DNA of 64,000 nt from Gemmatimonas sp. (lineage in GTDB: Bacteria; Gemmatimonadota; Gemmatimonadetes; Gemmatimonadales; Gemmatimonadaceae), in contig JAAVWC010000011.1 in the NCBI GenBank assembly GCA_023910675.1, positions 62,001 to 126,000 on the forward strand. Reading direction: 5' to 3'. Position numbers and translations under genes: made by a program. Shown piece by piece: positions 20,744 to 29,506 of the stretch. The notes beneath the pieces are model-generated. The model searched no databases and was not told the DNA's origin. It saw nothing but the letters and a program-made list of their open reading frames with translations. Each line of letters opens with the position of its first letter. Positions within the stretch are counted from its first letter, which is position 1.

Positions 20744-21736
20744 ATGGACTTCCGGGCCGTGGTGGACGAAACTGCAGCTGTGACCAATCTTCGACGATTC
20801 TTCCGCTGCCGCTTGGCGCTGCTCCCCGCCGCACTCGTCTTGACCACCGGCTGCGAGCGCCTCAAGGGTGCCCTCAATCCGACACAGGTCGATTACGGCT
20901 GGCAGAACGACAGTACCCTGCTGGCCCAGCAGCCAACCCTGCTGTTGCGCGTCGTGCGAATGGATGGGGTGACCCGCGCGGTCCCCATTGCCACGGTGGG
21001 CGAAAAGGGGCTGCGGTCGCTATCGATGTCGACCCGCGGCTGGCGCGCGCTCGATGTGCAGGCGCTTCAGACAGGCAGCTCTTTCGTGCCATATCGCGGG
21101 AGCGACCCCTTGGCTCCGGTGTCGAGCGCGCGTGGCATGTGGGAAGGCACGCCGCTCGACTCGCTGAAGGGGTGCTCACAAATGCTCCCCGCCGCGTCGG
21201 TGAACCTGCCCGACGGCGTCCACCTGCTGACGAGCGGACGTACCCCGCTCAAGTCGCGCCCCAGCGGACTCAGCGCCGGCGAACTGCAGGAAGTGCTGAA
21301 CGTGGTCGGGTCGCTCGTAGCCCCGTCGGCCGGCATCCAGCCATCGAAGCTCTCGAAGTACCGCCGTGAGGTTGTCGTGGTGGGAACGGGCGCGACGAGC
21401 AGCCCCACCATTGTGGTGTCGTATGAAGACCCGGAGCCGCTCCCCGACTCGGTGACTCGCATTGCCGAGCGCCCGCGCCAGCTCATCGTCGTGCTCGACA
21501 AAGGCGTGTACGGCTACAAGCCGTCACTGACGATTGCCGACGTCACGTCGAGTCGCATTGCGCCGCGGCGACGTTTTCTCGGCGCCCTCGACGCCGACGG
21601 CAACGGCCAGAGCGAACTGTTCTTCGGACTCGGCACGCAGGTCGAGCGCGCCGAGCTCGTGACGTACAGCTATCGCTTCGAGGGCGATACCTGGATTGCC
21701 GAGTTCAACTACGAGCGGTCGCGCTGCATCGGCTGA
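20744..21736 (+). CDS. Putative lipoprotein
   Basis: A lipoprotein of about 320-330 residues of unknown function. After a basic stretch (LRRFFRCR) comes a hydrophobic core and lipobox LTTGC, so the mature protein starts at Cys. A GTG at 20780 would give a tighter signal peptide than the ATG at 20744; both are possible. The mature domain is mostly beta (LLRVVRMDGVTRAVPIATVG, VVVVGTGATSSPTIVVSYED) and ends with LDADGNGQSELFFG, a D-x-D-x-N-G-type calcium/VCBS-like loop. It is divergent from nurA and convergent with the Lrp-like gene (31 bases between stops). No pathway can be assigned. Confidence 0.7.
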   Translation: MDFRAVVDETAAVTNLRRFFRCRLALLPAALVLTTGCERLKGALNPTQVDYGWQNDSTLLAQQPTLLLRVVRMDGVTRAVPIATVGEKGLRSLSMSTRGWRALDVQALQTGSSFVPYRGSDPLAPVSSARGMWEGTPLDSLKGCSQMLPAASVNLPDGVHLLTSGRTPLKSRPSGLSAGELQEVLNVVGSLVAPSAGIQPSKLSKYRREVVVVGTGATSSPTIVVSYEDPEPLPDSVTRIAERPRQLIVVLDKGVYGYKPSLTIADVTSSRIAPRRRFLGALDADGNGQSELFFGLGTQVERAELVTYSYRFEGDTWIAEFNYERSRCIG

Positions 21737-21767
21737 CCGTGCGTCGGCGGGTGTGTCAGGATACCGG

Positions 21768-22046
21768 CTACTCGACGCCGATATCCCACGCCTGCTCGAG
21801 ATCACCGCGGCTGTAGGCCCGGAAGGCGGTCAGTGTTTGCGTGCGCTGTATGCCCGGCACTTTCGCAAACTCCTGCGTCACGACCGTCGCGATATTCTCG
21901 AGGTCCGGGACGCGCACAATCGCGACGAGGTCCCACGCTCCGGAGACGGAGTACACCTCGGCCACGCCGTCAATGCCCGCCAGCGCCGTGGCACACTGCG
22001 GAATGCTCTTGGGATCGGCCTGCACCAGCACAATCGTCGTAATCAT
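21768..22046 (-). CDS. Stand-alone Lrp/AsnC ligand-binding (RAM) domain protein
   Basis: Ninety-two residues forming only the C-terminal effector domain of Lrp/AsnC regulators: MITTIVLVQADPKSIPQ, the GIDGVAEVYSVSGAWDLVAI core and IQRTQTLTAFRAYSRGDL. There is no DNA-binding helix-turn-helix. Such stand-alone RAM domains bind amino acids and may modulate enzymes or full Lrp proteins. It starts at ATG 22046, overlapping the aminotransferase stop by 4 bases (ATGA), so the two are coupled. That makes sensing of the aminotransferase substrate or product a reasonable inference. Confidence 0.85.
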   Translation of the reverse strand: MITTIVLVQADPKSIPQCATALAGIDGVAEVYSVSGAWDLVAIVRVPDLENIATVVTQEFAKVPGIQRTQTLTAFRAYSRGDLEQAWDIGVE

Positions 22047-23254
22047 CGTGGGGACTCCGTGGCCGGTGTCGTGAGACACGTGGCAATGCGGGTAAGACCT
22101 TCGACCGCCACGGATTCCGTGGTGGCGTAGCTCGCGCGGATCCAGTTGGGGGTACCAAAGGCGCTGCCTGGCACGATCGCGACCTGATACTCGTCGAGCA
22201 CAGCTGCGGCAAATGCGGCGCCCGGATCGTCAGCGCCGCGAAAGCCGTCGACGTTGATGTACACATAGAACGCGCCTTCGGGGTGGACGTAGCGCACGGC
22301 AGGGAAGGCCGACAGCGCGTGCACGACGGCATCGCGGCGCTGGCGGAACGCAGCCACCATGTGGCTCACGGCTTCGTCCGCTTGGGCACGGTCGGCGATG
22401 GCCGCCAGCGCCGCATGCTGCGACACCGCCGCCGCATTGGAGGTCGTGTGGCCCTGAAAGTTCGTCATCGCTTTCGACACCGCGGCCGGCGCAATGCTCC
22501 AGCCGATCCGCCACCCCGTCATGGCGTACGCTTTGGCCACCCCGTTGATGACGATGAGATTATCACGGGACGTCGCGACTTCGAGCGCCGACACGGCGCG
22601 CCCTTCGTAATCGATGCGCAGATAGATCTCGTCGGCAATGACCCACCAGCCGTGCGCGGCCGCGAGCTCGAGAATGGCCGACAGCTCCTCGCGTGAATAC
22701 ACCGCCCCGGTGGGATTGCTCGGCGAGTTGAGCATGAGCCCCTTCGTTGCCGGCGTCGCCGCGGCAGCGAGGAGGTCGGCCGTGACCTTGAGCGAGTTGG
22801 CGGGATCGCCGTGGACCGGCACGGCGGTGGCGCGGGCGAGTTCCACCATTTCGAAGTAGCTCGTCCACGACGGAATGGGGATGAGCACGTCGTCGCCCGG
22901 ACCGAAGCAGCAGACGCAGGCGTTGTACAGCGACTGTTTGGACCCGTTGGAGACAACGACCTCGGCGGCCGTGACCGGCGCGCCCTGGATCTGAATCTGG
23001 TTGGCGTCGGCGGCGATCGCTTCGCGGAGCGGCAGAATGCCTTCGGTGTTGGTATAGCGCGTCGCGCCGGCGTCCATGGCCGCGGTGGCGGCCAACCGGA
23101 TGAAGGCGGGCGTATCGAAGTCCGGCTCACCCGCCCCGAGATCGATGACCGGGATGCCCTGCGCCTTAAGCGCGCGCGCCTTGGCGGCGACGGCCAGCGT
23201 GGCGGATTCCTTGAGTCGGGCGATGTTCTGGGAGGGCCGGAAGGACAGCGGCAT
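22043..23254 (-). CDS. Class I/II pyridoxal-phosphate aminotransferase (aspartate type)
   Basis: A fold-type I aminotransferase of 403 residues, resembling Thermus-type aspartate/aromatic aminotransferases (subgroup I-beta/gamma). The N-terminal IPVIDLGAGEPDFDTP binds substrate, VVSNGSKQSLYNA contacts PLP phosphate, NSPSNPTGAVYSREEL holds the cofactor asparagine, ADEIYLRIDYEG the Asp/Tyr pair, and NGVAKAYAMTGWRIGW the Schiff-base lysine. The C-terminal RASYATTE includes the substrate-carboxylate arginine. It transfers amino groups between an amino acid (likely Asp or aromatic) and 2-oxoglutarate; exact specificity is not readable. It is coupled to the Lrp-like sensor downstream. Confidence 0.93.
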   Translation of the reverse strand: MPLSFRPSQNIARLKESATLAVAAKARALKAQGIPVIDLGAGEPDFDTPAFIRLAATAAMDAGATRYTNTEGILPLREAIAADANQIQIQGAPVTAAEVVVSNGSKQSLYNACVCCFGPGDDVLIPIPSWTSYFEMVELARATAVPVHGDPANSLKVTADLLAAAATPATKGLMLNSPSNPTGAVYSREELSAILELAAAHGWWVIADEIYLRIDYEGRAVSALEVATSRDNLIVINGVAKAYAMTGWRIGWSIAPAAVSKAMTNFQGHTTSNAAAVSQHAALAAIADRAQADEAVSHMVAAFRQRRDAVVHALSAFPAVRYVHPEGAFYVYINVDGFRGADDPGAAFAAAVLDEYQVAIVPGSAFGTPNWIRASYATTESVAVEGLTRIATCLTTPATESPR

Positions 23255-23260
23255 GTCGAA

Positions 23261-23357
23261 TCAAAAGGGGTCTAACCAAAAGGGGTCAGAGTCGTTTTTC
23301 GGCCCGGACCCGACACACCCAAAGGGGTCAGAGTCGTTTTTGGGCCCGGAACCGACT
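23261..23357. repeat. REP-like direct repeats, 42-bp period
   Basis: AAAAGGGGTC occurs three times. The first copy is truncated (23263-23272). Two full units follow at 23277-23314 and 23319-23356, each reading AAAGGGGTCAGAGTCG then TTTTT, a CGGCCCGGA-like GC block and CCGAC. The two full units differ at only a few positions. They lie immediately upstream of the aminotransferase start and are not coding. Similar GGGGTCAGAGTCG motifs accompany REP-associated tyrosine transposases in other bacteria, so this is probably a REP/MITE remnant. Confidence 0.7.
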
Positions 23358-23534
23358 AGGTTTGTCAGACGGGATTGGCCCCTGTAGGGGGGTCCGGGAC
23401 GGACCGTCAGCTTCACTGCGAGGCAATTAAGCGTGCTCAGGGAGCACGCGCCATGACGGGCGGTACGCGCCATGGGGGCGCGCCATACACCGGTGCACGG
23501 CTGACCGGGCTGACTAACAACTGAAGGGGTGGGT
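23358..23534. other. Leader region of the helicase-like gene
   Basis: About 177 bases without a gene. It holds an 8-bp perfect hairpin (GCGTGCTC, 3-base loop, GAGCACGC) at 23431-23449 lacking a U tract, so it is not a terminator. It may be a structured 5' leader for the downstream RNA-binding protein, in the way many RNA-helicase genes are self-regulated, but that is inference. An AAGGGG ribosome-binding site lies at 23524-23529. Confidence 0.35.
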
Positions 23535-25484
23535 GTGAGCGAGCAGGAACGGGAAGAGACGTCGCCAGGGGCGACGCGGAGCCAGCATGTGGTGCTGCAG
23601 GGCCCCGCCGATTTGCGCACGATGACCGCGGCCATGCGTCCCGGTGTCGAACGGAGCCGCGAGGGCGGCCAGGCTGGGGCACCGACGTGCCTTGTGATCA
23701 CCCCCACCATCGAGCAGGCCATGACGGCCGCCGATGAAGCTCGCCGCCTGCTCAATGACGCCGCCATCCGCGTTGTCCCCGTCACGGGCGCGTTGCGTGC
23801 CCGCCGCGTACTGGGCACCGGCCCCGTCGCCGTCGCCACCGGTACCGCCGCCGATCTGCTGGCGCTCCGCCGCAGCGCCGCGCTCAACCTTGAACAGTTG
23901 CAGACGGTGGTCATCGTCGGTCTCGACGAGATCCTGGCGGCCAATGGCGCCGACACACTGCAGGCGCTCCTTGGCGACGCGCCGAGTGAAGTGAGCCGTG
24001 TCGCGACGCTCGATGCCGAGAGCGAGGCCACCGAGGCGTTCCTCGAAGCCCAGCTCCGTCGCGCGCGCCGCATGTCGCCGCTGCTCTTGGGTGACACGCC
24101 GCTCGCGGTCACGCCCCGCTTCGTGCTCACTGCGCACAGCGGCCGCACCGATGCGCTGCGCCTCGTGCTCGACGAATCCGACCCGCCATCGCTCGTGCTG
24201 ATCGCGGCGAGCGATGCCGGCATTGCCGACGCCACGGTCGCGCTGGCGCGCCTTGGCATGGCCGTTGACGGCTTGAGCGTGCAAGTCACGCGGCAGCCCA
24301 CCGCGCAGCACGTGGCGATGGCGGTGCTGTGGGAAGCGCCGGCGACGTACGACGCGCTCGTCGATGCGCTGGCCATGCGCCCGGTCGACGCGGTGGCCCT
24401 GCTCCTCCCCGACGAGCTGCCGGCCTTCCGTCGCATGACGGCGAACCTCGCGGAAGCGTGGACGCCGCTGCCCAAGAAGGCGGCCGCCGAAGATCGCGTG
24501 CAACTGCTGCGCACCGCACTGCGCACGACGCTCTCCAACGGCGGCGCGTCGGCCAGCGAGCTGGCGTTGCTCACGCCGTTGCTCGAGTCGCATGATGCGC
24601 TCGAAATCGCGTGCGCGGCACTTCGCCTGTACGAAGGCGCGCGTCGTGATGCGCAGGCCGCAAAGGCGAAGGCCGCGGCCGCCGGCGCGAAGTCGACGAT
24701 CCGCGAAACGCCGCAGGCGGCGGCCGCATCGTCGGCGGGCAAGAAGCGCGTGTTCCTCTCGGTCGGCAAGCGCGACAACGTGCGCGTGGGTGACATCGTG
24801 GGCGCGATTGCCAACGAAGCCGGGATTCCCGGTGACAAGATCGGCGCGGTCGAGATGTTCGAATCGCATTCCACCGCAGAACTCGAGGGCGACGACGCCG
24901 ACAAGGCGGTCGTGGCACTCGCCGATGCATCGCTGCGTGGCCGTCGTCTGAACGCGCGTATCGACGAGCGTACCGATCGCCCCGAGCGTGGTGGCTTCGG
25001 TGATCGCGGTCCGCGTCGTGACTTTGGCGGCGATCGCGGCCCGCGCAAAGACTTTGGTCCCCGCAAGGACTTCGGCGATCGTGGTCCCCGCCGAGATGGC
25101 GGTGACCGTGGCCCGCGTCGCGACAGTGGTGACCGGCCGGCGCGTCCTTCGTTCGGTGGTGACCGTGGCCCCCGCCGCGACGCCGGCAGCGATCGCGGGG
25201 AGCGTCCCGCCCGCAGCTTCGATCGCGGCGACCGCCCCGCGCGCAGCTTCGACCGTGGTGATCGTCCCGCCCGTCCGTCGTTCGGCGGTGACCGTGGCCC
25301 GCGCCGTGAGTTCAACAGCGACCGTCCCCCCCGTGCGGCCGATGAGCGTCGCGCGTTCGGTGATCGTTCACCGAGCGAGCGCACCGAAAACCGTGCGGAG
25401 TGGTCGGAGCGTGCCGATCGGATGAAGCACGCCAAGCGTGAACGCCCTGCCGGTCCCGCTCCCGAGCGGAACGACGAGGCGTAA
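23535..25484 (+). CDS. Degenerate DEAD-box-like protein with DbpA RNA-binding domain and RG-rich tail
   Basis: A 649-residue protein with the ground plan of a DEAD-box helicase but without its catalytic motifs. There is no GxxxxGKT. The Ia region survives as VITPTIEQA, the TGT of GPVAVATGTAADLL recalls motif Ib, and motif II reads VGLDEIL instead of DEAD. The DbpA-type RRM follows (KRVFLSVGKRDNVRVGDIVG, ELEGDDADKAVVALADA, LNARI). The last 170 residues are GDRGPRRD/RPARSFDRG-type repeats, disordered and RNA-binding by composition. Start GTG 23535 fits AAGGGG at 5 bases. I infer an RNA-binding, ATP-independent ribosome or RNA chaperone role; it is probably monocistronic or co-transcribed with tdk. 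Confidence 0.8.
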   Translation: MSEQEREETSPGATRSQHVVLQGPADLRTMTAAMRPGVERSREGGQAGAPTCLVITPTIEQAMTAADEARRLLNDAAIRVVPVTGALRARRVLGTGPVAVATGTAADLLALRRSAALNLEQLQTVVIVGLDEILAANGADTLQALLGDAPSEVSRVATLDAESEATEAFLEAQLRRARRMSPLLLGDTPLAVTPRFVLTAHSGRTDALRLVLDESDPPSLVLIAASDAGIADATVALARLGMAVDGLSVQVTRQPTAQHVAMAVLWEAPATYDALVDALAMRPVDAVALLLPDELPAFRRMTANLAEAWTPLPKKAAAEDRVQLLRTALRTTLSNGGASASELALLTPLLESHDALEIACAALRLYEGARRDAQAAKAKAAAAGAKSTIRETPQAAAASSAGKKRVFLSVGKRDNVRVGDIVGAIANEAGIPGDKIGAVEMFESHSTAELEGDDADKAVVALADASLRGRRLNARIDERTDRPERGGFGDRGPRRDFGGDRGPRKDFGPRKDFGDRGPRRDGGDRGPRRDSGDRPARPSFGGDRGPRRDAGSDRGERPARSFDRGDRPARSFDRGDRPARPSFGGDRGPRREFNSDRPPRAADERRAFGDRSPSERTENRAEWSERADRMKHAKRERPAGPAPERNDEA

Positions 25485-25487
25485 CGC

Positions 25488-26099
25488 GTGAGTGGCGGCT
25501 TTCAGGCATCCGGTGGATGGATGGAGGTTATCGCCGGCTCGATGTTCAGCGGCAAGACGGAAGAGCTGCTGCGTCGGGTCCGGCGCGCCACGATCGCCCG
25601 CAAGCGCGTGCAGGTGTTCAAGTCGCATCTCGATGACCGCTACGCCGGATTATGGGCGGTCTCGAGCCACGACCGGCGCACCGTCGATGCGACCCCGGTC
25701 GACTCGTCGTCGCAGATTCTGTTGCGCCTCGACCCGATGGCCCAGGTCATTGCCATCGACGAGGTGCAGTTCCTCGATGCCGGTATCGTGCGCGTGGTAT
25801 CGAGTCTGGCCGAACGTGGTCGTCGGGTGATCATGGCCGGCATCGATACCGATTTCCGCGGCGAGCCCTTTGGCCCCATGCCGCAGCTCATGGCGATGGC
25901 CGAGGTGGTCGACAAACTGCACGCGATCTGCGTGCTGTGCGGATCGCCGGCGAGTCGTACGCAGCGACTCATAGCGGGGCAGCCGGCCTCGTACGATTCC
26001 CCCACGATCATGGTGGGCGCCGCCGACTCGTACGAAGCGCGCTGCCGCGCCTGTCACCAGGTGCCGCGGAGTGACGAAGGGCAGCAGAGCCTGTTGTGA
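25488..26099 (+). CDS. tdk: Thymidine kinase
   Basis: A type II (bacterial) thymidine kinase of 203 residues, phosphorylating thymidine with ATP in pyrimidine salvage. The P-loop is GSMFSGKT at residues 17-24, followed by FKSHLDDRY, the Walker B DEVQFLD, and the lasso-loop region [14 protein letters not shown]. The zinc-binding cysteines are in [13 protein letters not shown] and CRACH, and the substrate-holding tyrosine sits in [11 protein letters not shown]. It starts at GTG 25488, three bases after the helicase-like stop (TAA CGC GTG), so it is likely cotranscribed with it. A GTG start and a short N-terminal extension are the only unusual points. Confidence 0.94.
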   Translation: MSGGFQASGGWMEVIAGSMFSGKTEELLRRVRRATIARKRVQVFKSHLDDRYAGLWAVSSHDRRTVDATPVDSSSQILLRLDPMAQVIAIDEVQFLDAGIVRVVSSLAERGRRVIMAGIDTDFRGEPFGPMPQLMAMAEVVDKLHAICVLCGSPASRTQRLIAGQPASYDSPTIMVGAADSYEARCRACHQVPRSDEGQQSLL

Positions 26100-26135
26100 A
26101 TTCGGTATGCGCCCCTGCCGTCTAGAACCCTGCGA

Positions 26136-26181
26136 TCTGCCGTCTCGGCGCGAACTCGCAGCATCGCGCCGAGACGGCAGA
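26136..26181. terminator. Bidirectional hairpin between tdk and the histidine kinase
   Basis: A perfect 18-bp inverted repeat, TCTGCCGTCTCGGCGCGA and its complement, with a 10-base loop, lies between two convergent stops. No U tract follows on either side, so termination would be bidirectional and inefficient or factor-assisted. The right arm continues into a GCAGACGGCAGC element shared with 30354-30405. Confidence 0.6.
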
Positions 26182-26221
26182 CGGCAGCAACGACAGACAG
26201 CAGGGACGCAGGAGTCGCTGC

Positions 26222-29200
26222 TTAACGCCGTGTGGCCCGTGCGGCGGCCATCGCCTTCTGCAGATCCTGCATGGTGAACGGCTTGGCGACGAACGGGACC
26301 TGCCGCGTCGCCAGTTCGGCGCGCGCGTCGAGATTGATGGCGAAGCCACTCACGGCCACGATCGGCAGCGAGGCATAGTCGACCGCGAGCGTCTCGATGA
26401 GCTCGAGCCCTGACATGCCGGGCATGGTGAGGTCGGTCATCACCAGCGATACGTCTGCCGCACGCGCGGCCAAGAACTCCAGTGCCTCGGCCCCGGACTC
26501 CACGACATACACCGTTTCGTTGAGCCGGTCGAGCATCCGCTTGCCGAGATCGCGCAACATGGGGTCGTCGTCAACGAGCAGCACACCGCCGGTCCGCGCG
26601 TCCTGTTCGATGGCGGCATGAGAAAAGGCGGGGGTCTTTGGCCCGCCCGTGAGCGGGAAGAACAACCGGAGCGTCGTCCCTTCCCCCGGTGCGGACTCGC
26701 ACTCGAGAAAGCCGCGACTCTGATGCACCATGCCGTGGACCGAGGCGAGCCCCATGCCGCGGCTGGTCCCGAACGGCTGCGTGGAGAAGAACGGTTCGAA
26801 GAGACGCGTGCGGATATCTTCGCTCATACCGAGCCCCGTGTCGCGCACTTCCAGCATCGCAAAGACTTGCGGGCGCGACATCTTGGGGTCGTGCGGGTGA
26901 CGACGCATGACCTCTGCCGTGCGGAGCTCGAGGGTACCGCCATCGGGCATCGCCGTGCGGGCATTGTCGATCAACGCGCGAATGGCGTCGAGCAGTCGCG
27001 ATCGATCGAGCGTGGCGGTCACCGGTGTCGGCGAGAGCTCAAGCCGGACCTTCACCGAGACCGGCACTTCATCACGAATGACCGGGAGCTGTGCCGACAG
27101 CAGTCCGTTGAGCTCCACCGCTTCCGAGCGCAACATCTGCCGGCGTCCCACCGCGAGCAGTCGGCGCGTCAGCTCTTCGGCGCGTTCGGTCGCGCGTTCA
27201 ATGGCGGCGATATCCTCGAGATGCGGCGAGCTCCCCCCCACCCCTTCGCGCAGAAAGCCGGCGGCTCCGCGAATGACCGTCAGCAGATTGTTGAAGTCGT
27301 GGCCAATCCCGCCAGCGAGTTGCGCGACCGCTTCGAGCTTCTGCGCCTGCCGCAAACGCTCTTCAGAGGCGCGGGTTTCGGTGACGTCGGTGAACACGGC
27401 GACGGACGCATACGGACGTGTCTCGCCGCCACGAATGAGCGGATCGGCGGCGACACTCAACCACGCCGGTTCGTTGTCGCCGCGCCCGATGCCCATGAGC
27501 TGTCGCGGTTGCGATGTGCCGGTACGCAACGCCAGCATGGCCGGATGTTCCTCTGGCGGCCACGGTGTCCCGTCCTCCCGAACGGCCTGCCAGTCGCGAT
27601 CGATGGGCATGAGCCCAAGCAACTGCTCAGCAGACAAGCCGAGAATGCGTTCCGCACTGGGATTGTGCACGCGAATGGCACCGGTATCGTCATGCAGCAC
27701 GACGCCTTCGCGCATACCCGCAATCACGGCGCGGAACCGTGCCTCCGACTCACGCAGCTGGCGTTCGGCGCGCACGCGATCCGTAATGTCCTGAATGATG
27801 ATGTGCAGCAGACGACGCTCGGTGATCTCCGCCACGCCGATGAACGCTTCAATCTGCCGCAGTTCACCGGTGGCAATGCGATGCTCACGCTGCAAGTGCA
27901 AACCACTGCCGGTGGCAATGCCGGAGGTCAGATCGCGCCAGTGATCGAGCGCGATACTTTCGAGATCGGTGATGTACATCTCGCGCATCGTGGCGCGCGG
28001 CCAGCCATAGAACGCCTCGGCCGCGGGATTGACATCGACGATGCGCGCGGTGTCGAGTTCGGCCAGCAGCTGAATCGCGCCGTTTGCTTCGAAGAGTTGG
28101 CGGTGCCGTGACTCGCTCGCTTCCAGTGCGATTCGCTCCAGCTGTTGTTGCGTGACGTCGCGCGAGCTGATGGCAATGGCATGACCGTCCACCGGCACCA
28201 GCTGCCGCTGCAGCCAGCGGGCGGGTTCTTCGACCGTGGGAGCGAACTGTGTGGTTTCGAGCGGTTGATTGGTGATGACCACCATGCAGCACTGTTCCCA
28301 GAGTCCCCATGCTCGGCTGCGCGGAAACACGTCGAGTAGTGAGTGCCCCAGGAGCTGCTCGCGATGGCGCGCCACCATGGTACACGCGCGGGCGTTCGCG
28401 TCCATGATGACGAAGTCCGTAATGCGTCCATCGAGTGCGCGTTCGGCGCGCGCAATAACGACCGCATCGAAGCCGGCATCGAGCACCCCGCGGAGTCGTG
28501 CTTCCGACACGGAGAGCGCGATCGCCGTCTGTTCGACCTCGGTCATGTTCCTCGCCAACCCGACGATATGCGTGGGGTGACCATCGGCGCCACGACGAAC
28601 GGCCAACCGTGTTTCGACCACCAGACGGCCGCGCTCGGTGACGACCTCTTCGCGGTAGGTGAGCGGCTCGCTGGCGAGCAGGGCCTGCTCATACCGGGCG
28701 ATGGCGGCAGCAGCCTCGTCAGGGGGAAGCACATCCTGCGGACGATGGCCGACCACATCGGCTTCACGAAGCCCGGTCACCGTGAGATACGCCTGGTTTA
28801 CCGTCTCACAGATGAACTGGCCCGGCCCCTCGACCTTTAGCAGAAAAAGCATTTCGCGCATCTGCGCCGTGAGCAGACGGTAGTTCTGCACGGTCAATTC
28901 GGCATCGTCGGCACGAGTAACCGTTTCGGTTTCCTCGTGGGCCCGCAGCACCACGATCTCCGAGTGTGTTGGCCACACGGCCACGACGCACTGCCACCAG
29001 CGGCCTTCGGCCGACCCTGGGCCACGCGTCTGCACGCGCAGCGCGGAGCTGTCGTCCGTGGTCAGGCCGTCACGAAACCAGGGGGCAAAGCCCAAGGGCA
29101 CCCCGTCGGCCTCGGGGAGCAGCGTACCCACGACGGCTCCCAGGTCTCCCAGAAATGCCTCAGCGCGCCGTGTGGCCGCGAGGAGCCGTCCGTCCCGGTC

Positions 29201-29278
29201 CAGCAACACGAGGACCTCGCCAAGGGCATCGTGGAGGGCCAGCAGTTCGGCGGCGGATGCCGGGAGAGAGACAGTCAC
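26222..29278 (-). CDS. Hybrid sensor histidine kinase with five PAS domains and C-terminal receiver
   Basis: A 1018-residue soluble kinase. Five consecutive PAS-like segments occupy about residues 10-115, 135-255, 265-385, 395-510 and 520-640 (PAC endings such as HIVGLARNMTEVE, HIIIQDITDR and VFTDVTETR). The dimerisation H-box is GGIGHDFNNLL (His near 659). The ATPase domain carries ALIDNARTAMPDGG (N box), DTGLGMS (G1) and GTSRGMGLASVHG (G2). The receiver (from about 900) has VLLVDDDP and the phosphoacceptor Asp in MTDLTMPGMSG. There are no transmembrane helices, so it senses a cytosolic cue (redox, ligand or light). The nearest potential output partner is the divergent AraC-type gene at 29507. 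Confidence 0.93.
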   Translation of the reverse strand: MTVSLPASAAELLALHDALGEVLVLLDRDGRLLAATRRAEAFLGDLGAVVGTLLPEADGVPLGFAPWFRDGLTTDDSSALRVQTRGPGSAEGRWWQCVVAVWPTHSEIVVLRAHEETETVTRADDAELTVQNYRLLTAQMREMLFLLKVEGPGQFICETVNQAYLTVTGLREADVVGHRPQDVLPPDEAAAAIARYEQALLASEPLTYREEVVTERGRLVVETRLAVRRGADGHPTHIVGLARNMTEVEQTAIALSVSEARLRGVLDAGFDAVVIARAERALDGRITDFVIMDANARACTMVARHREQLLGHSLLDVFPRSRAWGLWEQCCMVVITNQPLETTQFAPTVEEPARWLQRQLVPVDGHAIAISSRDVTQQQLERIALEASESRHRQLFEANGAIQLLAELDTARIVDVNPAAEAFYGWPRATMREMYITDLESIALDHWRDLTSGIATGSGLHLQREHRIATGELRQIEAFIGVAEITERRLLHIIIQDITDRVRAERQLRESEARFRAVIAGMREGVVLHDDTGAIRVHNPSAERILGLSAEQLLGLMPIDRDWQAVREDGTPWPPEEHPAMLALRTGTSQPRQLMGIGRGDNEPAWLSVAADPLIRGGETRPYASVAVFTDVTETRASEERLRQAQKLEAVAQLAGGIGHDFNNLLTVIRGAAGFLREGVGGSSPHLEDIAAIERATERAEELTRRLLAVGRRQMLRSEAVELNGLLSAQLPVIRDEVPVSVKVRLELSPTPVTATLDRSRLLDAIRALIDNARTAMPDGGTLELRTAEVMRRHPHDPKMSRPQVFAMLEVRDTGLGMSEDIRTRLFEPFFSTQPFGTSRGMGLASVHGMVHQSRGFLECESAPGEGTTLRLFFPLTGGPKTPAFSHAAIEQDARTGGVLLVDDDPMLRDLGKRMLDRLNETVYVVESGAEALEFLAARAADVSLVMTDLTMPGMSGLELIETLAVDYASLPIVAVSGFAINLDARAELATRQVPFVAKPFTMQDLQKAMAAARATRR

Positions 29279-29506
29279 AGGAAGCAGGGGGAGAGGAGGA
29301 GGAATCGTTGAAATGTGACGGAGAGGACGGCCGCTGTCAGGAGGCGAAAGTGCGAAGATCCGTCGGACCTACCGAATTTGTGCCGTGCCGGAAACGGGGT
29401 GGCCTTGCGCGGCAGGCCGGGGCCCTGTGACGCTTTCCAGCCGTCCGGCGTCTGTGGTGTGACACCGCCGTTTTTCTCCTTCACTCACCCTGGACGGAAT
29501 CGTCGC
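29279..29506. other. Divergent intergenic region of the histidine kinase and AraC-type regulator
   Basis: About 228 bases between divergent starts, presumably with promoters for both. I see purine-rich stretches near 29281-29305 and a GC-rich segment at 29390-29440 but no clear -10/-35 pair and no known riboswitch. The frame reads open upstream of 29507 on the plus strand, but the added peptide has no recognisable domain. Confidence 0.35.

Noticed and set aside
23261-25435. 724-codon minus-strand frame opposite the helicase-like gene
   Set aside because: Ser/Arg-rich low-complexity translation from the opposite of a repetitive tail; no start signal or domain.
29279-29506. Cyclic-di-GMP riboswitch before the AraC-type gene
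   Set aside because: The GC-rich block looked suggestive but lacks the conserved GEMM core sequences.
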